DNA of 64,000 bases from Lasiosphaeris hirsuta (GCA_030549175.1 JAUKUA010000005.1:868001-932000); one strand, 5' to 3'. Shown: positions 33,386 through 44,572, numbered from the stretch's first letter. The notes: generated by a model not told the origin, from the letters alone. Numbers and translations are program-made.

Positions 33386-34627
33386 CCCAGCAAGACGAAA
33401 TTACCCCGAAAGGGGGGATGCTGAAGGGAGGGTGCAAAGACTTGAAACGGGTCAAGGGGAGAGAGCGAGAATCGAACAGCACAGAAAAGCAGCGGGATAC
33501 CAGGCGGTGGAAAATGGGGGGGGGTAGGGGGGTGTGCATTTATACCATTGGCGTGGCGTCTGGACCTTTATATACATCTCTTTATTTTTCATTACTCTTT
33601 TTTTGTCTATTTCCCTCTAGGTTATATTCGTATCCGCTCTCGAAAGGGCTGAGATTTGCATGGCCACCGGTCGGGATGGAAATACTTGGGCATGGATGGT
33701 CATTTCTGGAATACCTTGCTCACCATATTTTTTCTTGCCGGGGCAAAGTTGCCGTTCCGAAGACATCGGGACATCGGGACATCGAGACGGCCATTCTATC
33801 GAAAAGGGAACAATGGGAGAAGTTAATATGTGCTATGCTGCTATCCTGAGCAGCCACAAAGCGGGTAGCAGGGAAGGAGGAGCGATAGCAGGATTATGGA
33901 ATGTGGGGAGCCTCATTTTAGCAATGATGACAGAGAAGACTAGGTTTAGTCTGCTCGCCCAATAGTGGGGTAGTGAGAAGAGCTGTTGAGACTAAGTCGG
34001 AAGTCAATTCTAGAGCATGCTTTGACTGCCAATATTGAACAAACTATAAAACTGCAATGTGCTCTAAATCAGGGGACAGGAGGCATGGATGCTCTTGTCA
34101 AGGCCGAGATTGTATTTTCAAGGAGATCGCGCAGCAAAACACCCTAATCCAAACTCAATAACTCATTCGATTAACTGCAGCTGGCGCGCGAAGGGCCTTC
34201 TCCAAGCTTCAATTTGATGATGCTTTGGAGGCATTTCTTAACGGGCGGGAGTGAGTGGTATGTTGAAGTCACAAGTATCTTGGATTGATAGATCAGAGTA
34301 GCTGAAGCCTCATGCATCTAGGATTATGGATATCTTTACTCCCTACTAGGTTGATAAACAGATCGCTAGGGGCTTTCAGAGAACCGGTGCGGGGCCTGCG
34401 CAAACGGCTGGCGGCAGGTGCCGGTCAACCACAGCGCTTTTGAACCGCCAAGAATTTCGACCGAAGCTCCGTCACCGCCCGGCAGAAAAAGTTACAAACC
34501 TCAGTTCCCTCACCCAATTTTCTTCCTGTTTTCTCGCCCCAGTTCTAAGCCCACCCCACCACTACGCCAGGGCATTCCGAGTCCGACACCTTCCATCTAC
34601 CCACCTACCCTACCCCAATTGGCAAAG
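33386..34627. other. Intergenic region upstream of the helicase gene
   Basis: Contains the 3' flank of the membrane-protein gene and the promoter of the Drs1 gene. I see short T-rich runs but no ORF with recognisable content, no tRNA and no transposon ends. Confidence 0.5.
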
Positions 34628-37134
34628 ATGGCGCCCTCGCAAAAGAGGAAACAGACGGCCAACGACGACTTCATCCTCACAATCCCCGACGAGGCCGACA
34701 TCCCTGAGGAGGAGACCGTCGTGGCCGCCGCGCCCCCCAAGAAGAAGGCCAAGACGACCAACAAGAAGAAGAACAAGAAGGGCAAAAAGTTCGACGACAA
34801 CGATGGCAACTCCGCCGCTGAAGGCGAGGAGGAGGAGAGTCCCATTGGCATCTGGGGCCAGAACGACGACGACGACGGCGCCATGGACTCGGACTTTGAG
34901 TTTGTCGTGCCGGATGCCGCCAAGGAGCTCGACCCGGCCGACTTTGACGGGTGGGGCTTCGAGGGTGCGAAGAAGGGCATGGTGCCGGGGAACGAGAAGC
35001 AAGCGGTCGACATTGACGAGATTATCCGCAGAAGAAGGGAGAAGAGGGAGGCCAAGGAGCTAAGGAAGAACAGCGGCGAGGCCCCTGCAGCCGCCCCTGC
35101 CGAGGAGGCTGAGGCTGAGGAGGATGCTATGGACTTCGATCTCGACGACGATAATGACGAGGTGCTCGCCGAAGATGCGTTTGGCATGGGAGTCGGCTCC
35201 GATGTTGACGAGGGCGAAGATCAAGAGATGGCTGACAAGCAGGATGAGGAGGATAGCGAAGAGGAGGAAAATTCAGACGAATATGAGGATGAGCATGATG
35301 ATGCGGCATCAGACAACGACTCTGTCGCAACCCCTGTCCAGCACCCCGACGACGACGGATCTGACTCCGAAGAGGAAGAAGATGCCGAGGAGGAGGCCAA
35401 GCGAAGGGACTTCTTTGCGCCCGAAGAGAAGGAGGTTCCTGGGAAGAGCGGGGGCCCTGCTACATTCCAAGGCATGTCCCTTTCACGCCCGATTCTCAGA
35501 GGCCTCGCGACCGTGGGCTTCACCAAGCCGACGCCCATCCAGGCTAAGACGATACCAATCTCCCTCATGGGCAAGGATGTTGTCGGTGGTGCCGTGACGG
35601 GTTCCGGAAAGACGGCCGCGTTCGTCGTGCCTATCCTCGAGCGTCTTCTCTACCGGCCCAAGAAGGTACCCACTACCAGAGTTGTCATTATGACACCTAC
35701 CCGTGAGTTGGCGATACAGTGCCACTCTGTTGCTGTTAAGCTGGCTAGCCACACGGACATCAAGTTTTGTCTAGCTGTTGGTGGTCTAAGTCTGAAGATT
35801 CAAGAAGCAGAGCTTCGTCTGAGACCGGACGTTGTCATTGCCACCCCTGGACGTTTCATCGATCACATGAGGAACTCCGCCAGCTTTACTACTGACACAG
35901 TCGAGATTCTCGTATTGGATGAAGCCGACAGGATGCTTGAGGACGGTTTCGCGGACGAGTTAAACGAGATTTTGACCACTCTGCCGAAATCCCGACAGAC
36001 AATGTTGTTCTCTGCGACCATGACATCTTCTGTTGATTCGCTGATTCGCGTGGGCCTGAACAAGCCTGCCCGGATCATGGTCGACACCAAGAAGAAGACT
36101 GTCATGACACTAACCCAGGAGTTTGTGCGACTCCGCCCGGGCCGTGAGGAGAAGCGCATGGGATATCTTGTGCACATCTGCAAAAACCTGTACCACGAGC
36201 GTGTCGTCATCTTCTTCAGGCAAAAGAAGATTGCTCATCAATGCCGTATCATCTTTGGCGTCCTTGGCTTGTCGTCGGCTGAGCTTCACGGAAGCTTGAA
36301 CCAGGCCCAGGTATGCATCATCTACTCGCTTCTTTTTTTCTTTTCTTTTCCTTGAAGACTAACAGTATCTAGCGTATCGCCAGTGTCGAAGCTTTCAGAG
36401 ATGGCAAGGTGTCATATCTCCTCGCTACAGATCTCGCGTCCCGTGGTTTGGATATCAAGGGTATCGATACCGTCATCAACTACGAAGCACCCCAGTCACT
36501 AGATATCTATGTGCACCGTGTCGGTCGTACGGCGCGTGCCGGACGTTCTGGTGTTGCCATCACTCTGGCTGCAGAGCCAGACCGCAAGGTTGTAAAGGGG
36601 GCTGTTAGGGCTGGCAAGGCTCAGGGTTCCAAAATTATCAGCCGAGTGATCGAGGCGGCCGAAGCCGATAAGTGGCAAGATCAGATCGACGAGATGGAGG
36701 ATGAGATCGAAGCCATCATGCAGGAGGAGAAGGAAGAGAAACAGATTGCACAGGTAGAGATGCAGGTCAAGAAGGGTGAGAACCTGATCAAGCACGAGGA
36801 GGAGATTCAGTCCAGGCCCAGACGTACCTGGTTCGAGACGGAGAAGGACAAGAAGGATGCCAAGGAAGCCGGGCGGGCCGAGCTCAACGGCGTGCGGGAG
36901 AAGCTCAAGAAGAAGGGCGAAGCCGGGCGTCTGAGCAACAAGGATAAGAAGAAGCTCGACTCGATTGCGGAGCGTGGCGAGAACAAGTCCTGGAAGAAGG
37001 GACGGGCCGAGAGAGACGGCAAGGGCGCGGTACTGAACTTCAAGAAGGGCAAATCGGACAAGCTAAAAACAAAGCCCCCGCCCAGTAAGGTCGCGGGCCC
37101 GGCGAAGAAAGCTTTCAGGGGGAAGAAGAGATGA
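34628..37134 (+). CDS. drs1: DEAD-box ATP-dependent RNA helicase Drs1 (60S ribosome assembly)
   Basis: Two exons, 34628-36310 and 36373-37134, give 814 aa; the 62-nt intron (GTATGC...TCTAG) joins LNQAQ to [13 protein letters not shown] long acidic N-terminus with Lys-rich nuclear-localisation patches ([19 protein letters not shown]) precedes the helicase core. Core motifs are all present: Q motif (GFTKPTPIQ), motif I TGSGKT at about residue 325, Ia PTRELA, motif II DEAD at about 430, motif III SAT, then [11 protein letters not shown] and motif [13 protein letters not shown]. The C-terminus is rich in Lys, Glu and Arg. This acidic-N, basic-C layout and the sequence around the core match Drs1, a nucleolar helicase needed for 27S pre-rRNA processing. 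The ATG at 34628 (AAAGATGG) opens the conserved N-terminus; upstream codons in the same frame look like leader sequence. Confidence 0.93.
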
Positions 37135-38079
37135 GCCGGGCGATGATATCCATACAAAATAAGACGTCGTTCATAACTGCTACCTGAATGTGTGAAGATA
37201 GTGTAAGTGAATGACCAGTGAAACCCACTGAAATGGCCCAAGTTTGGTGGGGTCGACTGATCTGAGCATGGGCCCTAAAGCGGCCAGGTGACGTAATGTA
37301 GTGCGAGACAGCAGCTTCCAACTACTGTGCAGCAGAGACATTCTTGGCAGCTTTTGGCAGCTTTGGCAGCCACAAGGTCGCGGTGAGCTTATCGATCTTG
37401 TCTTACTCACGCACATAATCCTTGCCATGTCGGGAGTCAACGCTTGGATGATGTATCCAGGGGTCTAATCTGTCTGTATCGACCCCATCACCGGATACCA
37501 TCTCCTGGCTGCGCACCCTCGGTCCGGAGTTCGTCATTGCCGTCGCGTGGCGGGCACACGAGGCTGCCGACCTCAATTCGACTCGGCGCGGGGCTCATTG
37601 CATTTCCTACAACTGCATTTCTTCCCAGGCGCAAAGCTGGCTCCCAACCCTTAGCCAACACCATAATCTTTAAAGGAGCGGAGCCAGACAAGCTGGCTCC
37701 CTTCAGGCGCTTCCCGCCGCCATTGCTGCCGCCCCGTCGCCCTCGTCCCCCCCGCCCGGGCTTACTGCGATATCTTGTCCCGGCCACCGCCAGCGCACGG
37801 TACCGCGAGAAGCTTGCCACCTTTCGCCTCGACACCATTCCGCAGTACAAATCTCGTTTGCAGAGCCGCATCTACCGCTTCCTTGTCGCGCGCCAGCACC
37901 GGCGCAGCTCGCAGACACGCTTGGTTGATCTCGTGCGCCAGCATAGCCGGAGGGTGCTGTTCGGGGCGGACAAGAAGCCGCTGCAGCAGGCCAAAGAGGC
38001 GGATTCGCGATTGCTAGGGAAGGCTGAGAGCAGAGACGGCGGTATAGGTGCGGTGACCAAGAAGGGTTCGAAGAAGACG
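37135..38079. other. Region between drs1 and the assigned app1 start; open in the app1 frame without ATG
   Basis: The first 300 bases are drs1 3' flank. From 37444 onwards the frame of the next gene is open for 636 nt with no ATG before 38080, and the translation looks protein-like (see findings). This may be an additional spliced coding exon rather than a leader. Confidence 0.45.
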
Positions 38080-40521
38080 ATGACTTCGCGGTATGGGTAT
38101 GGATACGGCGCAAGCGGAGGTGCGGGTGCAGGCGCTGGGGGTGGAGGGTATGGGTATGGTGCCGGAGGTGATGCGCTGCCGCCGCGCGAGCCGGGGACTC
38201 GCCGCAAGAAGCTCGCCGCGATGGCGGGCAGTGTGTACCGCGTGGGCGTCGCGGCCGCGTCCGAGATCAAGGAGCAGTACAACAACACGAGGATACGCGG
38301 CGTCGAGGGATCCGACAACCAGATCTCGATCCCGGGGTCGTTTCCCAGCGTGGCCATCGTGACCAAGGGCGAGGAACAGATGGTACTGTTTCCGTCATAT
38401 GCCAAGAGGCATATCAAGCAAAACAGGGGCCACTGGCCGCCGAATGCTCCCGAGTCGCTGTCTGCGCCGCAGATGGGCATGGACGAGGAGGAGTACTGGC
38501 GCCACGAGTGGGCAAGGTTGGAGGACGAGAAAGCTGTGGTGGATGTTGATGTTCGGGGATGGATATACATGCCGAGCAAGGGTCCCATGACACGGCGGAA
38601 TCGAATGTTGATTGGTCTTGCGCGCAGGTTGAGCGGTATACCCGCCCCCTACGCCCAGGGCGCGGAGCAAGCCCCAGCAAGCATCCACGAGGAGCATGAA
38701 CGGAGGAGGGAAGAGCGGAGAATCGCCAAGGAAGCACAGGAGATTGAACGCAAGGGCAAGGGAGAAGAAGAGATCGCCAACAGAGGCGGCTACAGCGAGC
38801 AACCCAAGGACGACACGGATTCCGACACGGAGACAGGCAACCATGGGGGCGGCGCGGGAGCCCGTACGTCTGCCTCACCGCCGGGTTCTCCGGTCCTAGC
38901 CGGCAGGAACCCGCTCCCGCCGACATCAGAGATGACGGAGGCAGAATTGGCGGTTGCCAACGCGAACCTCATGGCACGCATAGGACCGTTTATGACGACA
39001 CCGCTGGTGCAGCTACCCATTACCATCTTCTTTTATAACGAGGACCAGTCACAGTCGCGGACAATCACAACCAACGACTCTGGCCACTTTACGATCCGCG
39101 CTGCGCTAGACTTCGTGCCGACACATGTACGTGTCTTAGCGAACGAGAACATTTCTGCAGTTGAGCCTATCCAGATCATCGAGACAAGGGGTGTCAGCTT
39201 GATCAGCGATATTGACGATACCATCAAGCGCTCCAACATTCATCTTGGCGCACGCGAAATCTTCAGAAACACATTTATCCGCGACCTCGCAGATTTGACG
39301 ATAGATGGCGTTCAGGAGTGGTACCGCGGTCTTTCCGAGATGGGTGTCAAGGTCCACTACTGCTCCAACAGCCCCTGGCAGCTGTTCCCAGTCCTCGCCA
39401 CCTACTTCCTAATCGCTGGCCTGCCCCAGGGAACTATCCACTTGAAGCATTACAGTGGCATGCTTCAGGGTATTTTTGAGCCTGTGGCTGAGAGAAAAAA
39501 GGGGACCCTGGAGAGGATTCTACGAGACTTTCCGGAGCGCAAGTTCCTACTAGTTGGCGACAGCGGCGAGGCAGACCTAGAGGTTTACACGGAGCTGGCC
39601 GTTGCAAACCCGGACCGGATTCTGGCGGTTTTCATCCGGGACGTGACCACGCCGGACCAAGTGGGCTATTTCGATTCATCCTTCAACGTCAATCCTAGCC
39701 AGCATGCCAGGCGGGAAGACACTCGGAGTAGGTTTGACGAGCTACCCGCGGCCGACAATGGGACCAAGCGGCCTAGCCTGCCTCCTCGGGTGCAGACAGC
39801 GCCGTCAAACACCGGGCCCGCTATGGGAACTCTTATCGATCTCACAGACGAACCTGAGCAGACGGGCACAAGCCAGTTGAAGGCCACCGCCTCCAACGTA
39901 GATCTGCTCTCCCGAAAACCACCGCCACCACGGCCTGCTAAGCCGCCGGCGCTTCGCAGCGCACCCTCAGACCTGGGGGGGGCCGGTGTGTCCAGCCGCG
40001 GGGGCCGTCCCGCCATGCCCCCGAATCCGCGCACACCAAGACCTCCAGGGACGAATAACGGCGGTGGCACCCACCCGTTGTCACAAATACAAAACTCGTC
40101 TAACCAGACACTAGGGAGCAACAACTCGGGTGGTTCTTTTCGGACACCAAACGCAACGGCTAGCCAATATCCAGGGTCCTCACCGTCTTCATCCAACGGC
40201 TCAAGACCAACGCCTCCGCCACCACCACCGCGCCGGCGTGTCACATCGTCGCTGACAAACGCAGGCTCAGAAGCCGGTGGCTGGGATGCGGTGCCGGCAG
40301 CAGCGATGCTGGGACACCCTGGGGTGACAGATGGGGGAATGGTGCAGAACTCGGCTGGCGAGCCGTTCAACAAGAAGGTGGACTTGTGGCGGCGGCGGCT
40401 GGCGAGGGCGCACGAGCTGCTAGACGGGCAGGGGGTGAAGCTGTACACCTGGAGGAGGGGGCAGGATGTGACACGGGAGGCCGAGGGCATTGTGAGGGAG
40501 GCCACGAGACAGTGGAGGTAG
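38080..40521 (+). CDS. app1: App1-type phosphatidate phosphatase (LNS2-like DxDxT domain)
   Basis: 813 aa if the ATG at 38080 is used. The catalytic domain contains the haloacid-dehalogenase-type signature DIDDT (in SDIDDTIKRSNIHLG, about residue 377). Family motifs YCSNSPWQLFP, LKHYSGMLQGIFEP and the Mg-binding loop LVGDSGEADLEVY follow. Upstream lies the region typical of fungal App1 (MVLFPSYAKRH, then WIYMPSKGPMTRRNRMLIGLARRL). The C-terminus is Pro-rich with SH3-ligand-like stretches (PPPPRPAK, PPPPPPRRR), as expected for the yeast protein that works with actin-patch proteins. It dephosphorylates phosphatidate to diacylglycerol at endocytic sites. Gly/Tyr repeats (YGYGYG) open the assigned N-terminus. 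The true start may lie further upstream, because the same frame is open back to 37444 with no ATG; a spliced start at 37427 is possible. Confidence 0.85.
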   Translation: MTSRYGYGYGASGGAGAGAGGGGYGYGAGGDALPPREPGTRRKKLAAMAGSVYRVGVAAASEIKEQYNNTRIRGVEGSDNQISIPGSFPSVAIVTKGEEQMVLFPSYAKRHIKQNRGHWPPNAPESLSAPQMGMDEEEYWRHEWARLEDEKAVVDVDVRGWIYMPSKGPMTRRNRMLIGLARRLSGIPAPYAQGAEQAPASIHEEHERRREERRIAKEAQEIERKGKGEEEIANRGGYSEQPKDDTDSDTETGNHGGGAGARTSASPPGSPVLAGRNPLPPTSEMTEAELAVANANLMARIGPFMTTPLVQLPITIFFYNEDQSQSRTITTNDSGHFTIRAALDFVPTHVRVLANENISAVEPIQIIETRGVSLISDIDDTIKRSNIHLGAREIFRNTFIRDLADLTIDGVQEWYRGLSEMGVKVHYCSNSPWQLFPVLATYFLIAGLPQGTIHLKHYSGMLQGIFEPVAERKKGTLERILRDFPERKFLLVGDSGEADLEVYTELAVANPDRILAVFIRDVTTPDQVGYFDSSFNVNPSQHARREDTRSRFDELPAADNGTKRPSLPPRVQTAPSNTGPAMGTLIDLTDEPEQTGTSQLKATASNVDLLSRKPPPPRPAKPPALRSAPSDLGGAGVSSRGGRPAMPPNPRTPRPPGTNNGGGTHPLSQIQNSSNQTLGSNNSGGSFRTPNATASQYPGSSPSSSNGSRPTPPPPPPRRRVTSSLTNAGSEAGGWDAVPAAAMLGHPGVTDGGMVQNSAGEPFNKKVDLWRRRLARAHELLDGQGVKLYTWRRGQDVTREAEGIVREATRQWR

Positions 40522-40973
40522 CTGGATACATAGCAACTAGTAGATGGATGCACGGGAATATCGTATATCGCTTTGCAAAAGGGGGCACGCATTGGCTGCC
40601 CATTGAACATTGATTGACATTGGCTTACGGAGTTATTCTGCATCCCGCATCATGGCACAGTGTGAGCATGCATGGTGTGAGCATGGTATGTATGTATGTG
40701 TGCACGGGCGACTGAGGGGGTCCTGTAGTCCTACCCCAACTCTGTGTGGCGCCAGTGGCGCCGACAGCAGCGATTTTGCAAGGATGTAAATGCCTTGTCG
40801 CCCAAAAAATAAAAAAATAAAATAATTAGACGCGTCTAATCCGCCCTGGCATTTCTTGAGTTCCTGCCTGAGTCTATTCCGGCGTTGAGTCACCAGCGAA
40901 CACCATCACATCTGCACAAAAGCTCGATAGCACCGGTATGACGTGGAGAACGAGTTAGACTGCCAATGTGTCA
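40522..40973. other. Short intergenic region between app1 and tRNase Z genes
   Basis: A 450-base gap between two plus-strand genes holding the terminator of one and promoter of the other. An A/T-rich stretch lies at 40804-40830. No other feature seen. Confidence 0.5.
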
Positions 40974-43900
40974 ATGAGCGCCTTTAAAAGGCTCGCAAGT
41001 AGCAGTACCGGGCTGACACTCAATCCGAAGCCCAATCCACCGCTTGTGTCGCTGCTTGCATCCCCGTGCCCATCCCCACTACTGCGCGCCCGTACCCGCA
41101 TCCGCATCCAGAGTCTCCAGAGAGTCCAGAGGCATTTCAAAATCGGTTCTTTACCCATCCGGCTCGGCGACGCCTTCTTCGATAGCCCCGACGTCGAAAT
41201 CCCCAACGGTTTCTTCCCCGGCCAAATCATCTTCCGCGATCACGACTACCAAATCCCTGCCGTCTGGCGCACCGCGACTCCTAGGACAATCCTCCTCCTC
41301 CCTGAGCTCAGAGGCTACGTTGACGGCCAACCAGGCACCAAGAAAGAGGCATTTATCAAGCCTATCATCACCCAAGGCGGCAGTATGAAAAGCACCGTCC
41401 AGATCATCTCCACGCCTACGGCCGACACCCCGGCCGCGTGTCTCATCTTACATACCAATAATGCCGGCGGCAAGCGCTACCTCTTCGGCCAGATCTCCGA
41501 GGGCACCCAGCGCTACATGAACCAGAACAAGGTCAGGATGGGCGGCATCGGCCAGATCTTCCTCTCGGGTCCCATCGACTGGTCCAGCGCCGGCGGCCTG
41601 CTGGGCATGATCCTGTCCATCGCCGACGTCAACAAGCTCGACGCATCATCTACGCCCGAAGAGGGGGGCGCCTCGGCCCACGCCAAGCGGAAAGGCCAGG
41701 CGGCCGAGCCCGAGATGGCTCCTTTGCACGTTTGGGGCGCCAAGCACTTGATGCACATGTTCGCCAGCGCTCGTGTATTCATCTTTCGAAAGAGCCTGCC
41801 GCTCCGGCTCCACGAGATCCAGGATGACCCGAGGCAAAAGGATGCCAGTCAAAACAAGCCCGACTACGAGGACGAGTACATCCGCGTCTGGAACCTCCTG
41901 ATAGCGCCCGGCCCGCCCCCCGCCACGCCTGACGCCCTGCGGGGACAGCGCGAGGTTGACCAGATCGTCAGAGAGACAATTGTGCAGGGCATGTTTGAGC
42001 CGCAGTGGAGTGCCGAGTCGTTGACCCTTACCGACATCCACCAAGTCAGGCGCGGAACCAAGGTCTACATCAAGGGTGAGGACGGAAAGATTGAGGAATA
42101 CCTGGGTCCTATGCCTCCAGGGCCCGGGGACCACGCCGGCATACCGAATTCCAAGGTCTGGGTGAGGCAACCCTGGCCATCAACCCAGGCTACATCACTG
42201 CCAGCACCCGAACCATTCTACGATTCCCTGTGCTATCTTGTCAAGGCACAACCCCGCCGTGGCAAGTTCGATATCGCCAAGGCAACAGCGCTCAAACTTC
42301 CGATAAAGGACTACAAGAGGGTCATCCGAGGAGAGAGCGTCATGGTCGGCGGAGTCGAGATAACCAATGAGATGATAGTTGGCAAGACGATCGAAGGAGA
42401 GGGCTTCGGCGTATTCGATATACGGCGCACAGACTTGATTGATAGCTTCCTCGCGCGTCCTGAGTGGGAAAATGAGACAATCATGCGAGGAATCAATGTC
42501 ATGTATTGGTTTCTCAGCCCCGAGGTCAGGGACGATTCGAGATTGATTGCTTTCATGCGAGCTCGCCCCAAGGTCAAACACTTTATACTCGGGCCCGCCG
42601 TCGGCGCCAACCCCCTAGCGTTCACGTCCGCCACAAACCAGATCATCAAGATGCACCAGATCGACCCTGAACGCTTTCCCATCCCCATTCACTCGAACGA
42701 GGAGGCAGAGCTGCCACCCGACCTCGCCGCCGCCGCAGTTCGGGGCCAACGAGGCGAGACACTCCAGCTAGCTCCCAGGCTCGAGTTTCAAGACAAATTC
42801 AACTATCCCATTATGAACACCAGGTTGCCTGTCGATGAAATGCTGCATGAGACGGAGATCTTGTCCCTGGCCAAGGCCGCACGGAAAAAGATTGCGGACC
42901 CAGACTTCATCAAAGCGGTAGAGGAGTCCCAAAAGGATATCCCTAACCTCGACACCGAGATCATTCCTCTTGGCACGGGCTCCTGCTTGCCGTCCAAGTA
43001 TCGAAACGTCTCGGCCACCCTGGTTCGGGTTCCGGGGCACGGCAATTACCTCCTGGACTGCGGTGAGGGCACGCTTGGCCAGATCCGCCGATCCTTTGGC
43101 CCCGAAGCAGACGAGATTATCGAGAATCTGCGAATGATATGGATTAGCCACATGCACGCCGACCACCACCTGGGCATCTCGAGCGTGCTCGCCTGGCGGT
43201 CCGAGCTCGTCAAAAAGAACAATACGCTCCAACCTCTGGCCGTCGTCGGTCCCGGACCCATAAACACGTTTATTGAGGAGTATGGTGGGATCCAAGACCT
43301 CGGCAGCGGGGCGCACCTCAAGCGTGTGTCGTGTTACTGGGAACAAAGTTGGAACGAGATCACACTCGAGGGCCTCACAGAAGCACAGGAGGTCATCGAC
43401 CTCCCATCCATCGAGATCTGTAACGTTGACCACTGCCGCGATGCCTTCGCCGTCGCCTTGACGTGGAGCTCGGGGCTGCGCATCGCCTACTCGGGCGACT
43501 GCCGGCCGTCGACAAAGTTTGCCACGATGGGCAAGGGTGCCCACCTGCTGATCCACGAGTGTACATTTGACAATGAACTCGAGGGGGAGGCCCGCGCCAA
43601 GAAGCACTCGACCATGGGGGAGGCGCTGAAGATCGGCCGGTTGATGGAGGCGCGGCGCGTCCTGCTGACCCACTTTTCGCAACGGTATCCCAAGCTGCCG
43701 TCCATCACGGATGTCCGGAAGGAGATCCGCAGCGAGGAGACGCCTGTGCTGTTCGCCTTTGATTGCATGCGGGTCAAGCTCGGCGAGTTCAAGGAGGCCG
43801 AGGCGTTCCTGCCGGCGTTGAAGGCGCTTTATGAGGGGGACGAGGGCGAGGGCGAGGTCCTGGATGAGGACGAGGGCGAGGTCCTTGATGAGCCGTCCGC

Positions 43901-44048
43901 TATAGTTGCCGAAAGGACGAAGAAGAGGGCAAAGAAGGAGAAGAAGGAAAAGAAGGGGAAAAAGGGTGCCGAGGCGAATAAGGAACTCTGGCCCGAGCCC
44001 GAGCCGGTGTTCGGGACAACCGATTCGCAACAGACCGCCAGCTTTTGA
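40974..44048 (+). CDS. trz1: tRNase Z, long form (tRNA 3' endonuclease, ELAC2/Trz1 type)
   Basis: Single exon, 1,024 aa from ATG at 40974 (a GTG lies two codons earlier). Removes the 3' trailer from tRNA precursors in nucleus and mitochondria. It has the long-form layout: an N-terminal half that is a degenerate metallo-beta-lactamase domain (RMGGIGQIFLSGPIDWSSAGGLLGM keeps the fold but lacks the metal ligands) and a catalytic C-terminal half. The latter carries PSKYRN (the PxKxRN loop), motif II HMHADHH (about residue 727), SGDCRPS with the metal-bridging Asp, HECTF, the HST motif (KKHSTMGEA) and HFSQRYP. The Arg/Ser/Leu-rich first 60 residues, almost free of acidic residues, look like a mitochondrial targeting sequence. 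The C-terminal tail is Lys/Glu-rich. The family call rests on several independent catalytic motifs. Confidence 0.93.
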   Translation: MSAFKRLASSSTGLTLNPKPNPPLVSLLASPCPSPLLRARTRIRIQSLQRVQRHFKIGSLPIRLGDAFFDSPDVEIPNGFFPGQIIFRDHDYQIPAVWRTATPRTILLLPELRGYVDGQPGTKKEAFIKPIITQGGSMKSTVQIISTPTADTPAACLILHTNNAGGKRYLFGQISEGTQRYMNQNKVRMGGIGQIFLSGPIDWSSAGGLLGMILSIADVNKLDASSTPEEGGASAHAKRKGQAAEPEMAPLHVWGAKHLMHMFASARVFIFRKSLPLRLHEIQDDPRQKDASQNKPDYEDEYIRVWNLLIAPGPPPATPDALRGQREVDQIVRETIVQGMFEPQWSAESLTLTDIHQVRRGTKVYIKGEDGKIEEYLGPMPPGPGDHAGIPNSKVWVRQPWPSTQATSLPAPEPFYDSLCYLVKAQPRRGKFDIAKATALKLPIKDYKRVIRGESVMVGGVEITNEMIVGKTIEGEGFGVFDIRRTDLIDSFLARPEWENETIMRGINVMYWFLSPEVRDDSRLIAFMRARPKVKHFILGPAVGANPLAFTSATNQIIKMHQIDPERFPIPIHSNEEAELPPDLAAAAVRGQRGETLQLAPRLEFQDKFNYPIMNTRLPVDEMLHETEILSLAKAARKKIADPDFIKAVEESQKDIPNLDTEIIPLGTGSCLPSKYRNVSATLVRVPGHGNYLLDCGEGTLGQIRRSFGPEADEIIENLRMIWISHMHADHHLGISSVLAWRSELVKKNNTLQPLAVVGPGPINTFIEEYGGIQDLGSGAHLKRVSCYWEQSWNEITLEGLTEAQEVIDLPSIEICNVDHCRDAFAVALTWSSGLRIAYSGDCRPSTKFATMGKGAHLLIHECTFDNELEGEARAKKHSTMGEALKIGRLMEARRVLLTHFSQRYPKLPSITDVRKEIRSEETPVLFAFDCMRVKLGEFKEAEAFLPALKALYEGDEGEGEVLDEDEGEVLDEPSAIVAERTKKRAKKEKKEKKGKKGAEANKELWPEPEPVFGTTDSQQTASF

Positions 44049-44481
44049 GGGGGTAGCGCCGTATCTGTGTATTTTAACAGACTGCAGGCGACCAGCGAAC
44101 ATATGGGAGCGTGTATTTTGCTAGAAGTGGATAGAACGATGTATGATAGCAGCTGCATTGCTCGCTCTTGCTTGGCTATGCTGGGGCGTGCTGGGGAATG
44201 AGATATAGAATACGCACCACTTAATGTGATTTGTTCTTCTGACATCTCATTACTGCTTGCTTGCCAGCTGACTACCTCATCATATACGATGCGGGTGGAG
44301 TTGTCTGGTCTGAAAAAGGGGCAATACCCAACCAAGGAGTACACCAAACAACCCTAACCCTATTCTGTTCCAAATCGGACCTTAAAAAGTTGTAGTGCTG
44401 AACCCCCGCAACAAGGCAATGCTGCACCATCAAAGCAAAAAGGAATTTCACAGCCGCTCAGGAAGCAATCCTGCAAAACTA
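44049..44481. other. Intergenic region between trz1 and tRNA-Pro
   Basis: Convergent 3' flanks. Two CCCTAA-like units at about 44352-44363 are too few to mean anything. No gene seen. Confidence 0.5.
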
Positions 44482-44572
44482 GGGGCCACCCGGGGATTGA
44501 ACCCGGGACCTCTCGCAAACACTGCTGTAGGGTGAACCCTAAGCGAGAATCATACCACTAGACCAGCGGCCC
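44482..44572 (-). tRNA. tRNA-Pro (anticodon AGG) with 19-nt intron
   Basis: On the minus strand, acceptor stem GGGCCGC pairs with GTGGCCC (one G-T pair), discriminator C. The D-arm region reads TGGTCTAGTGGTATGA. The anticodon stem CTCGC/GCGAG encloses loop TTAGGGT with anticodon AGG (44540-44538), and the T arm is CCGGG-TTCAATC-CCCGG. The loop is interrupted after position 37 by a 19-nt intron (44536-44518), the canonical site for the tRNA splicing endonuclease; the mature tRNA is 72 nt before CCA. The sequence CTCGCTTAGGGT-GCGAGAGG is characteristic of fungal proline tRNA. Confidence 0.95.

Noticed and set aside
42768..44102. 444-codon minus-strand ORF opposite the tRNase Z gene
   Set aside because: Antisense of the conserved catalytic half of tRNase Z; the sense-strand motifs fully explain the open frame.
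44350..44366. Interstitial telomere-like CCCTAA units
   Set aside because: Only two units, expected by chance; genes lie on both sides, so not a chromosome end.
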